This document shows, piece by piece, positions 1-5,630 of a stretch of DNA of 6,426 nucleotides; the stretch's first letter is position 1, and the number at the start of each line of letters is the position of its first letter. The translations under genes and the position numbers were made by a program. Source of the DNA: a bacterium (lineage in GTDB: Bacteria; Eremiobacterota; Eremiobacteria; Baltobacterales; Baltobacteraceae); the NCBI GenBank assembly GCA_021782295.1, contig JAJXVC010000112.1, positions 1 through 6,426 of the forward strand, given 5' to 3'. The notes under the pieces are model-generated. The model searched no databases. It was not told where the DNA came from and was given only the letters and a program-made list of their open reading frames with translations.

Positions 1-1050
1 GTGGCGGGAACAAGCATCGAAGAGGTGCGCCGTCGCTTCGGGCACACGCGGATCGTCAAACTCGCATCAAACGAGAACCCGCTCGGCTCGTCGCCGCTCG
101 CGCTGGCTGCGCTCCGCTCGACCGACCGGCTCCACCTCTATCTCGACGATGCGTACGAAGAATTGCGCGAGCGATTGGGCGAACGCGAGCGATTGCATGC
201 CGAGAACGTCGTACTCGGGCATGGAAGTAACGAACTCATCAATACGATCGCGCAGAGCTTCCTCGACCCGGGCGACGAGGCGGTGATGGCCGATCCAACC
301 TTTTCGCTCTATCGTTCGGCGGTCTCGCTCGTGGGCGCGATACCCGTGGAAGTGCCGCTTCGCAACGGCGTGCACGATATCGAGCGCATGCTCGCAGCGG
401 TCGGTGCGCGGACAAAGATATTTTTTATTTGCGATCCCAATAATCCGACCGCAACGTTCCTGCCCGCTTCGTTGTGGAGGGAGCTTTTCGAGCGTCTGCC
501 GCGTGAGGTGCTCTTGGTGATCGATCGCGCCTACGCAGAGTATCTCGAAGAACCGGGATTCGACCTCGCACACACGATTCGCGAACGCGGGAACATCGTC
601 GTGTTACGAACGATGTCGAAAGCGTACGGCCTCGCGAGCCTGCGTTTTGGTTATGCTTACGGCGACAGCGAGAGCATCGGCTGGCTGCAGCGCGTGCGCC
701 TGCCTTTTAATGTTTCGCGCCCTGCCGCGATCGGCGCCGCTGCCGCGCTCGACGACCGCGTGTTTCTTGAAAAAAGCATCCTCCTCAATGCATCGGAACG
801 CGCGCGCGTGACGGCGGAGCTCGAACGACGTGGGCATCGTTGTTATCCAAGCGGTGCCAATTTCTACGCCGTTACCGTGCCGATGTCGGCGCACGATGCA
901 TATGAAGCGCTGCTCGAGCGCGGCATTATCGTGCGCTCGGGCGATGCGCTCCGCATGCCGGGCCGTTTGCGGGTGACGGTGGGAACGCTCGAAGAGAACG
1001 ATGCGTTTCTCGCCGCATTGGCAGCGGTGACGAGCGGCGAGAGCGTGTGA
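1..1050 (+). CDS. hisC: Histidinol-phosphate aminotransferase, 5'-truncated by the window
   Basis: A PLP-dependent class I/II (fold-type I) aminotransferase. HisC converts imidazole-acetol phosphate plus glutamate to L-histidinol phosphate plus 2-oxoglutarate in cytoplasmic histidine synthesis. Numbering from the first codon in the window, the HisC marks appear in order: SIEEV near residue 5, KLASNENPLG at 20-29, the glycine-rich GHGSNEL at 73-79, DPNNPT at 145-150, D175 in the VIDRAYAEY strand, the SKAYG motif with K207 as the Schiff-base lysine, R215 in LRFGY, and the substrate-carboxylate arginine R324 in LRVTVGT. The GTG at position 1 is probably not the start: in HisC proteins a Tyr-Val/Pro-Gly stretch precedes SIEEV, so this codon is likely an internal Val and a short N-terminus lies upstream. 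Family members usually have DEAY where this protein has D175-R-A-Y. The stop overlaps the next start. A related aminotransferase (aromatic or CobC-like) is possible, but the NENPLG and LRVTVGT signatures favour HisC. Confidence 0.92.
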   Translation: MAGTSIEEVRRRFGHTRIVKLASNENPLGSSPLALAALRSTDRLHLYLDDAYEELRERLGERERLHAENVVLGHGSNELINTIAQSFLDPGDEAVMADPTFSLYRSAVSLVGAIPVEVPLRNGVHDIERMLAAVGARTKIFFICDPNNPTATFLPASLWRELFERLPREVLLVIDRAYAEYLEEPGFDLAHTIRERGNIVVLRTMSKAYGLASLRFGYAYGDSESIGWLQRVRLPFNVSRPAAIGAAAALDDRVFLEKSILLNASERARVTAELERRGHRCYPSGANFYAVTVPMSAHDAYEALLERGIIVRSGDALRMPGRLRVTVGTLEENDAFLAALAAVTSGESV

Positions 1051-1514
1051 GCGCACCGACGGTACGCCGGGCGGCGGGTGCGGCCGACCGAGCCTTCGTC
1101 GAACGCTGCGGGCTCGAATCGCTCGCCAGTAGTGCTTCACCGCTACGCGATGCGCCGGTCGAGGCGCTGCGAACGAACTTTCTTCGCTTGCTCGGGATCG
1201 TCAACTCGCGCTCGCACGCAATGCTCGTTGCCGCCGAGGGCGAACTGCGTATGGGTTTTGCCTTGCTGGTCTTCGATCTCCCCGACGAGGTGACGGGACT
1301 CGATCAGGCGTTTCTCGCCTATATGGCCGTCGAGGTTGGTCAACGCGGCCAAGGAGTTGGGGCGTTGCTGCTCGCCGCTTGCGAAGAAGAGGCTCGCCGA
1401 CAAGGAACCCCGTATCTCGGGCTTATGGTGACCGAGGGGAATGCCGCGGCCCAGCGGCTCTACGAACGTGCGGGATATCGCACCGAACGCCGGTTGCTCG
1501 GGAAGGTGCTATGA
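1047..1514 (+). CDS. GNAT-family N-acetyltransferase
   Basis: A 155-residue single-domain GCN5-related acetyltransferase, which would transfer an acetyl group from acetyl-CoA to an amine or a protein N-terminus; the substrate cannot be read from the sequence. The acetyl-CoA loop is clear: a beta strand (FLAYMAVEV, about 89-97) runs into R100-G-Q-G103-V-G105, matching the family R/Q-x-x-G-x-G/A motif A, followed by the helix LLLAACEEEARRQG. Motif B is the region about 124-147 (LGLMVTEGN, AAAQRLYERAGY) typical of GNATs. The length is normal for the family. The GTG start at 1047 shares four bases (GTGA) with the hisC stop and has no strong ribosome binding site of its own, so translation is probably coupled to hisC. 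Its own stop overlaps the start of the next gene in the same way. The operon link to hisC does not reveal the substrate. Confidence 0.9.
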   Translation: MSAPTVRRAAGAADRAFVERCGLESLASSASPLRDAPVEALRTNFLRLLGIVNSRSHAMLVAAEGELRMGFALLVFDLPDEVTGLDQAFLAYMAVEVGQRGQGVGALLLAACEEEARRQGTPYLGLMVTEGNAAAQRLYERAGYRTERRLLGKVL

Positions 1515-2572
1515 GTTTTCCGTGGCGTCGCGCGATGATGGTCGGTGTCGGCGTTCTAATCGCCGTACTCGCCTATCTGTTCGCGACGCATATTCCACGG
1601 ACGCTGGCAGTCTTTATCATCGCGGCCTTTATCGCCGCCGGCGTGCGCCCCGTCGTCAAGCGGCTCGAAGCGATGCGCGTGCCCAAGCCGTTGGCAGTCG
1701 CGATCGTCTTCCTCGTACTCATTCTTCTCGTGGTCGTCACCTTGCTGGTCATCGTTCCGCTCATGATCGTGCAGATTCAAGGGATCGCGGAGAATTTACC
1801 GACGATCGCTGCTGCGGTTGAGGCATGGAGCGTCTCGGTCGAGTTGTCGTTGCAACAACATTTCCCGCAGATGGCCTGGCCGACAAATGGTATCGATCTC
1901 ACGCACATCGGGGCCGGATCGTTACAGCATTTCGCCGGCACGACGCTCGGCTCGGTCGGGCAGATTCTCGTCGGCACGGCAACGGGGCTCTTCGTTGCTT
2001 TTGCATCGTTGGTGCTCTCGATTTTTTTCTTGCTCAACGATTCCGGCATCGCCGAGGGTATTGCATCGCTCTTTCCGGCGAGCCACCGCCCAATTGCACA
2101 TAAGGTGTTAACCGAGATCGCGGGCACCTTCGGGAGCTATATCTCCGGTCAAGTCATCGTCAGTGCGATTACCGGCCTTGCGGTATGGGTGCTCTCGGCG
2201 GTCATCGGCTTTAAGTTTGCGCTGCTGCTCGGCGTGATCGTTGCGATCTCGTATGCCATTCCGATGTTGGGTTCGGTGATCGGTCAGTTGATCGCCGTCA
2301 TTCTCTGCGCGCCGCAGGGTTGGTGGATGGTGCTCTGGGTGCAGATCATCATCTTCGTCGTCGAGCGTATCAGCGACAACGTGTTGGTTCCGAAGATCAT
2401 GGGTGACTCGGTCGGCGTCTCCCCGATTGCGGTGATGTTTGCGGTTTTCGCCGGTGGGGAACTCTTCGGTATACCGGGTTTACTCCTCGGTATACCGGCG
2501 GCAGCGCTGATCAAAATCCTCTGGCGCTACTTCGTCGATCCCTGGCTGAGCGCGCAGCTCGAGCGTCGCTAG
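1511..2572 (+). CDS. AI-2E/PerM-family transporter-like membrane protein
   Basis: A 353-residue polytopic inner-membrane protein of the AI-2E transporter family (UPF0118; TqsA, PerM, YdiK relatives). Some members export autoinducer-2, others are Na+/H+ antiporters or permeases, so the substrate is undetermined. Hydrophobic segments lie at about 8-25, 31-45, 60-88, 150-175, 210-265 (probably two or more passes), 270-286 and 303-338, with a soluble stretch at about 90-148, the usual layout of the family. The C-terminal signature is well kept: S288-D-N-V-L-V-P-K-I-M-G, then VGVSPIAVMF, then FAGGELFGIPGLLLGIPAAA. The reading frame is open back to 1379, but I chose the ATG at 1511: it lies 4 bases after GGAAGG (1501-1506), forms an ATGA overlap with the acetyltransferase stop, and gives a normal-length N-terminus. 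It is the last gene of the operon and is followed by an inverted repeat. Confidence 0.92.
   Translation: MSFPWRRAMMVGVGVLIAVLAYLFATHIPRTLAVFIIAAFIAAGVRPVVKRLEAMRVPKPLAVAIVFLVLILLVVVTLLVIVPLMIVQIQGIAENLPTIAAAVEAWSVSVELSLQQHFPQMAWPTNGIDLTHIGAGSLQHFAGTTLGSVGQILVGTATGLFVAFASLVLSIFFLLNDSGIAEGIASLFPASHRPIAHKVLTEIAGTFGSYISGQVIVSAITGLAVWVLSAVIGFKFALLLGVIVAISYAIPMLGSVIGQLIAVILCAPQGWWMVLWVQIIIFVVERISDNVLVPKIMGDSVGVSPIAVMFAVFAGGELFGIPGLLLGIPAAALIKILWRYFVDPWLSAQLERR
2466..2498. repeat. Two copies of a 12-bp palindromic repeat inside the transporter gene
   Basis: TCGGTATACCGG occurs at 2466-2477 and again at 2487-2498, 21 bp apart. Each copy contains the perfect 10-bp palindrome CGGTATACCG. The two copies encode the two Gly-Ile-Pro steps of the conserved FGIPGLLLGIPA motif, so protein constraint explains part of the identity, though both use the ATA isoleucine codon. 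Confidence 0.6.
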
Positions 2573-2591
2573 CGACCCCCAGCGGGTTCTT

Positions 2592-2621
2592 TGTTCGGGG
2601 AATGTAAAGATTCCCCGAACA
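2592..2621 (+). terminator. Perfect 12-bp inverted repeat between operon and lipoprotein gene
   Basis: The arms TGTTCGGGGAAT (2592-2603) and ATTCCCCGAACA (2610-2621) are exact reverse complements around a 6-base loop, GTAAAG. It begins about 20 bp after the transporter stop codon. It may be the operon's terminator, but only a weak T-stretch (TGTTT) follows, so an operator or a leader structure for the downstream lipoprotein gene is also possible. The 8-mer TCGGGGAA of the left arm recurs at 2640-2647. Confidence 0.55.
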
Positions 2622-2660
2622 TGTTTAAGGGCCGCGCTCTCGGGGAAGCATAGACGACAC

Positions 2661-2667
2661 AAAGGAG
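2661..2667 (+). promoter_or_regulatory. Ribosome binding site of the first lipoprotein gene
   Basis: AAAGGAG lies 7 bases before the ATG at 2675 and fixes that start. No convincing -35/-10 pair is visible in the 102-bp spacer upstream. Confidence 0.75.
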
Positions 2668-2674
2668 AGCGCTC

Positions 2675-3739
2675 ATGTCGAAACGTCCGATCGTATCCCT
2701 CGCCCCCTTCGCAGCAGCGACCGCTGCTGCTCTTCTGCTTGCCGCCTGCGGCGGCGGCGGAGCCTCCGGTACGGGCGGCGCTCCGGGTATCCCAAGTACC
2801 ACGCAGAGCAGTCCATCGCACCTCGGCCTGACGGTCGGCACGGCGCCGGGTTCTTCCCTGCCGTTCTCGGTCGCTCGGCAAACGATGTCCAACGGTTCCT
2901 CGAGCTCCGCGTCGGGAACAGCGGTGAGCGTTACCTATAATGGGAGCACCGTCGCGACCGGGACGCTCGATTCAAGCGGCTTTGCCGATCTTACGTTTTC
3001 GCAAAGCATTCCTGCGGGCGCCGTACTCACCGTTACGATCGGAAGCGGATCGAGTGCAATCGTCGTGACCGTGACCGTTGCATCGGCCGTAAGCGGAACC
3101 TCCGCCGATGTAACCTACAATGCAGGCCCGCCGCCGAGCGTGACCGTCGCAAGTGCTGCAGATAATAACGGCGACGGGAAAGTCGATCCCGGCGATGCAT
3201 CGCAAGAGACCGAGAGCGAGAATCCGAGCAACGGTCAGGCAACCAACGTCAACAGCAACGACAACGGATTGCTGCCTTCGAATCTGCCGATCGTGATCTC
3301 TGCCTGCTCGACGATGCTGACGCTGACACCGGCTGCCGGCGCACCGCCGAATCTTTCGCTCAATATTGAGGAGAAGCAGAACGATTCTGAGAACGCCGCG
3401 CAATTTGAGGAGAATTTCCCGACCTTCGACGGCCCCGTGAGCGTGCCGATCCTCGCAGCCTCTGCACGGCTCGACCTCACGCTCTCTTCGAACGGGCAGG
3501 AGATTCTCTCGATCGAAGCGCCGTTGACCGCCGTCACCGCACAGGCAGGCTCTCCGGCACCGAGCACGACCTGTGCCCCGAGCCCGAGCCCGTCCCCGAG
3601 CGCATCGCCGAGCGCATCGCCGAGCGCATCGCCGAGTGCATCGCCGAGTGCGTTCCCGAGTGCATCGCCGAGCGCATCACCGAGTGCGTTCCCGAGTGCA
3701 TCGCCGAGCGCGTCCCCGTCAGCAACCGCGACACCGTAG
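2675..3739 (+). CDS. Secreted lipoprotein with a dockerin-like EF-hand loop and PSAS-repeat tail
   Basis: A 354-residue predicted lipoprotein of unknown function. A positively charged start (MSKR), a hydrophobic stretch and the lipobox L22-A-A-C25 are followed by a GGGG spacer, so C25 should be lipidated and the protein membrane-anchored outside the cytoplasm. Residues about 48-150 are rich in Ser/Thr/Val with alternating beta-strand patterns (GTAVSVTYNGSTVATGTL, GAVLTVTIGSG), suggesting a beta-sandwich. Residues 163-174 (DNNGDGKVDPGD) fit a canonical EF-hand loop, with D163, N165, D167, G168, D171 and D174 in the ligand positions; the context resembles half of a dockerin calcium repeat. A second Ser/Thr/Leu-rich segment (about 205-290) follows, with C211 and C300 as possible disulfide partners. 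The tail (about 302-350) is low-complexity Pro-Ser-Ala, built from 12-bp tandem repeats. I recognise no named family. Expression probably starts in the spacer behind the operon. Confidence 0.85.
   Translation: MSKRPIVSLAPFAAATAAALLLAACGGGGASGTGGAPGIPSTTQSSPSHLGLTVGTAPGSSLPFSVARQTMSNGSSSSASGTAVSVTYNGSTVATGTLDSSGFADLTFSQSIPAGAVLTVTIGSGSSAIVVTVTVASAVSGTSADVTYNAGPPPSVTVASAADNNGDGKVDPGDASQETESENPSNGQATNVNSNDNGLLPSNLPIVISACSTMLTLTPAAGAPPNLSLNIEEKQNDSENAAQFEENFPTFDGPVSVPILAASARLDLTLSSNGQEILSIEAPLTAVTAQAGSPAPSTTCAPSPSPSPSASPSASPSASPSASPSAFPSASPSASPSAFPSASPSASPSATATP
3596..3715 (+). repeat. Ten 12-bp tandem repeats encoding (Pro-Ser-Ala-Ser/Phe)n
   Basis: Units of the type CCGAGCGCATCG (variants CCGAGTGCATCG, CCGAGTGCGTTC) run in frame from codon 308 to 347 of the lipoprotein. 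A higher-order unit is visible: the 36 bp at 3644-3679 and the 36 bp at 3680-3715 differ at only two bases, and both begin with the Phe-containing variant, indicating a recent three-unit duplication. The array is coding and has no spacers. Changes in unit number would keep the frame and alter only tail length. Confidence 0.9.
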
Positions 3740-3778
3740 CGTCGCGCCCCAAAAGTTCCCAGGACGGGAGCGAGCGCA

Positions 3779-3810
3779 AATCGCCGGTGGTCCTCCGACC
3801 ACCGGCGATT
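3779..3810. terminator. 14-bp perfect hairpin after the lipoprotein gene
   Basis: AATCGCCGGTGGTC (3779-3792) and GACCACCGGCGATT (3797-3810) are exact reverse complements with a 4-base loop, CTCC, 39 bp after the lipoprotein stop. The stem is GC-rich and very stable but is not followed by a T-run on the + strand, so it may be a terminator without a U-tract or a 3'-end stabilising structure. Because the next intact gene is convergent, it could act in both directions. Confidence 0.6.
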
Positions 3811-3927
3811 CGTGCGTTCGCGTACGCGAAGGGTCGTACCGGAGGAGAGCGCGGAGTTCCCAAAATCGAACCGTAAGCTTCGTGACTCCTCAGGTGGGCA
3901 CTCCGTTTTCTGCGCGTAGGAAATTCC

Positions 3928-4210
3928 GTGAAAACATTGAGTTTATGGAGCCGCTCGCTCTTCTCGGCGCGTTGTCGTTGGCGACGATCCTCGCTGCTCC
4001 GCGGCCGGAACTGAATTCTCGTTCGATGCACATGGGCGTCCTGCGCAGGAGTTGTTCGAGCAAATTCGGCCGCATCCGTGCAATCGCGACGGCATCCCCT
4101 ATGGATATGAGGAGTTACGAATCACCATGGAAAGGATCACTCCGAAAGCCGATCTCGATCACATGGTGGTGCGCAATGTGAATCCTCACGAGTGTTACGA
4201 GGGCGGATAA
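3928..4210 (+). pseudogene. Possible frameshifted small secreted-protein gene
   Basis: No single frame gives a convincing gene here, but three frames join into one. A GTG at 3928 lies 5 bases after AGGAA (3918-3922) and begins VKTLSLWSRS, like the charged start of a signal peptide. The neighbouring frame then reads PLALLGALSLATILAAPRP (from about 3948), a hydrophobic core with an Ala-rich possible cleavage site. The third frame from about 4010 to the TAA at 4208-4210 reads a balanced soluble sequence (SFDAHGRPAQELFEQIR, then GYEELRITMERITPKADL, then NPHECYEGG) with no stops; by hand count about 40 of 66 codons end in G or C. Two single-base losses would account for both switches. The product would be about 94 residues. 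I recognise no family. It could be a decayed gene, assembly errors, or chance; a minimal alternative is a 27-codon frame from the ATG at 4127. Confidence 0.3.
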
Positions 4211-4233
4211 TCGTTACCGACCCCGAGCATGCG

Positions 4234-5433
4234 TTACGCGAGCACACCGGCGAGTTGATCCTCGTCGGTCGCGTGGTAGAACGCGTTGGCGGTTTCGCTG
4301 ACCTTCGGCGCCCACGGATCGACTTGCGCGCGCGAGGTCGGCAAATGCACCGTCGGACCGGCGGCATCGCGGTAGTCGCTGCCGCCGAAGGGGGCGTAGG
4401 CACTCGATTCGGCGTGTGCGAGCACGAGGTTTTCCACCGCATGTGCCGCGTTGGTCGCATCGGCGCGCACCTCCGCCGAGAGACGCGTGTCGGCGGCAAT
4501 ACGATCGTAGGTGGCGATCGCCGGACGGTCGGCGTGCCACGGTAATCCATCGGATCCCGGGAAGCGCACCATGCCGTCTTCGCGCGCGACATCGCTGCGA
4601 ATCGCGGTGCGCTCGCCCGCGTGCGCCGCATGCACCAACGCATCGTCGAGCTTTTTAATCGCCGCATCGGCGGTGTTGATGTTTTGCGGCGCAAGGTCGA
4701 GCACGTCATACGCCGCCGCCGGCGCATAGGGCATCCCGTCGATGCGATAGTCGGCTTTCATAACGTCACGAACGACGCCGCGTGCCATCGCCTTCGGATC
4801 GTTGACGTTATCGGCAATGCTCGCGGCGACGCTGCTCGGCGTTCCCGGCGAGATCATCGTCTCCGGCGACGCGGCTAGGTACTTCACCCCGACCTTTGAG
4901 AGCGCGTCGGCAAACCCCATCGTCGACATCAAACACTGGTTGGCGACGACGCCGTCGATGCTTCGCCCCGCATCTTCGGGGTGCGCGGCGGCATGCATGC
5001 GTTCACCCTCGGCAATCGCCGCAGCGATGCCGGGCATCGACATCAACGCGTGCTTGCTGTCGGCTTCGAGCCCACCACCATCACCCCCGCCGTGATCGAC
5101 CAACTCGATCCAACTCTGCTTTGCGCCGCTTCGCTGTGCATCGTCGAGTGTTTGCGCGACGAAGGCCGCAAGGTTCTTGGGATCGGCCATGTCGTGCGCT
5201 TTGCCGATCTGGACGCCCTGTACGCGCCCTCCGGCGATCTGGTAGCAGTTGGTGTGGAGCGGCTCGCCGTTGCGTGCGGTGGTATCTTGCACGGTAAAGC
5301 CGACCGCACCGTCATGTTTGCTGACCGCGACGGCTTGGGCGAGAACGTTACACTGATTGGAATCGAGGTTGTTGTCGCCATCGCGATAGATGCCGAATTG
5401 TACCGAACGTGGCTGAAGGGTGAGTGCGTCCAT
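4234..5433 (-). CDS. C11 (clostripain-like) cysteine peptidase, no signal peptide
   Basis: A 399-residue clan CD cysteine endopeptidase of the C11 family, whose caspase-like fold uses a His-Cys dyad and usually cleaves after Arg or Lys. The N-terminal strand FGIYRDGDNNLD (about 13-24) matches the family's D-x-D-N-N-L start. H114, in ELVDHGGGDGGG, is the predicted catalytic His. C167, in VVANQCLMSTMGFADAL, is the predicted nucleophile; the family usually has Asp two residues before Cys, here Asn. The strand YLAASPETMISPGTP and the following helix (VAASIADNVNDPKAMARGVV) also fit. The C-terminal half keeps the AYDVLDL helix and a GPTVHLP strand near 359-365, corresponding to the family's G-L-S-I-Y-F-P. 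R145 and R157 lie between the dyad residues, where related enzymes self-cleave. The frame is open to 5610, but GGAGGA (5437-5442) sits just before the ATG at 5433 and the extension lacks family features. The gene diverges from a lipoprotein gene. Its substrate is unknown. Confidence 0.85.
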   Translation of the reverse strand: MDALTLQPRSVQFGIYRDGDNNLDSNQCNVLAQAVAVSKHDGAVGFTVQDTTARNGEPLHTNCYQIAGGRVQGVQIGKAHDMADPKNLAAFVAQTLDDAQRSGAKQSWIELVDHGGGDGGGLEADSKHALMSMPGIAAAIAEGERMHAAAHPEDAGRSIDGVVANQCLMSTMGFADALSKVGVKYLAASPETMISPGTPSSVAASIADNVNDPKAMARGVVRDVMKADYRIDGMPYAPAAAYDVLDLAPQNINTADAAIKKLDDALVHAAHAGERTAIRSDVAREDGMVRFPGSDGLPWHADRPAIATYDRIAADTRLSAEVRADATNAAHAVENLVLAHAESSAYAPFGGSDYRDAAGPTVHLPTSRAQVDPWAPKVSETANAFYHATDEDQLAGVLA

Positions 5434-5630
5434 TGCTCCTCCGAAACGAGACGAGTGATTCGGAGTCCCTTTGCGACGAAGCGGCCGTACGACAATAGCC
5501 CGCCGTCGATGAAAACGAACGAGCTCGCGCGCTTCTATCACAGCTAGCGCTTGATTGGTTAACGACCTTCCAGGATTTCGTAAGTGCTTGGTTGTATTGC
5601 TTTTCTTCACACCGCGTATCGGAAGGTATA
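5434..5630. promoter_or_regulatory. Divergent intergenic region between peptidase and second lipoprotein
   Basis: About 197 bp separate two genes transcribed away from each other, so promoters for both must lie here or overlap it. The minus-strand ribosome binding site GGAGGA (5437-5442) and the plus-strand GGAAGG (5621-5626) are clear. On the minus strand TTAACC and GATAGA occur with a 17-base gap and a TGTG before the second element (about 5533-5561), a weak sigma-70-like candidate. No strong -35/-10 pair and no long operator palindrome is seen. Confidence 0.45.

Larger units (their letters stand above)
3740..4233. other. Intergenic stretch of 494 bp with no intact gene
   Basis: This lies between the stop of the first lipoprotein gene (+) and the stop of the C11 peptidase gene (-). 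It holds a strong hairpin (3779-3810) and a possible frameshifted gene remnant (about 3928-4210). From 3811 to about 3915 I see nothing recognisable. No T-rich terminator is evident next to the peptidase stop. Confidence 0.6.

Noticed and set aside
604..1140. Long minus-strand frames opposite hisC
   Set aside because: They are Arg/His-rich products of GC-rich codon structure opposite a well-supported hisC, with no ribosome binding site or recognisable motif.
1379..1510. A 44-residue N-terminal extension of the AI-2E-family protein
   Set aside because: It would overlap the acetyltransferase gene extensively; the ATG at 1511 has a ribosome binding site and an ATGA overlap.
2613..2630. LexA-type operator (CGAAC...GTTT)
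   Set aside because: Only two bases separate the half-sites where the Gram-positive LexA box has four; the match is a by-product of the hairpin arm.
3596..3715. CRISPR-like periodic array
   Set aside because: The units are contiguous 12-bp coding repeats with no spacers.
3890..4075. A 61-codon minus-strand frame in the intergenic stretch
   Set aside because: It has no convincing ribosome binding site and no recognisable motif, and it overlaps the more protein-like + strand remnant.
3573..4181. A 202-codon + strand frame rich in Arg-Ala-His
   Set aside because: Its first part is the PSAS array read in another frame, and it then crosses the hairpin; it has no start signal of its own.
5434..5610. 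A 59-residue N-terminal extension of the C11 peptidase
   Set aside because: The extension is Arg-rich without family features, and a perfect GGAGGA ribosome binding site sits directly before the ATG at 5433.
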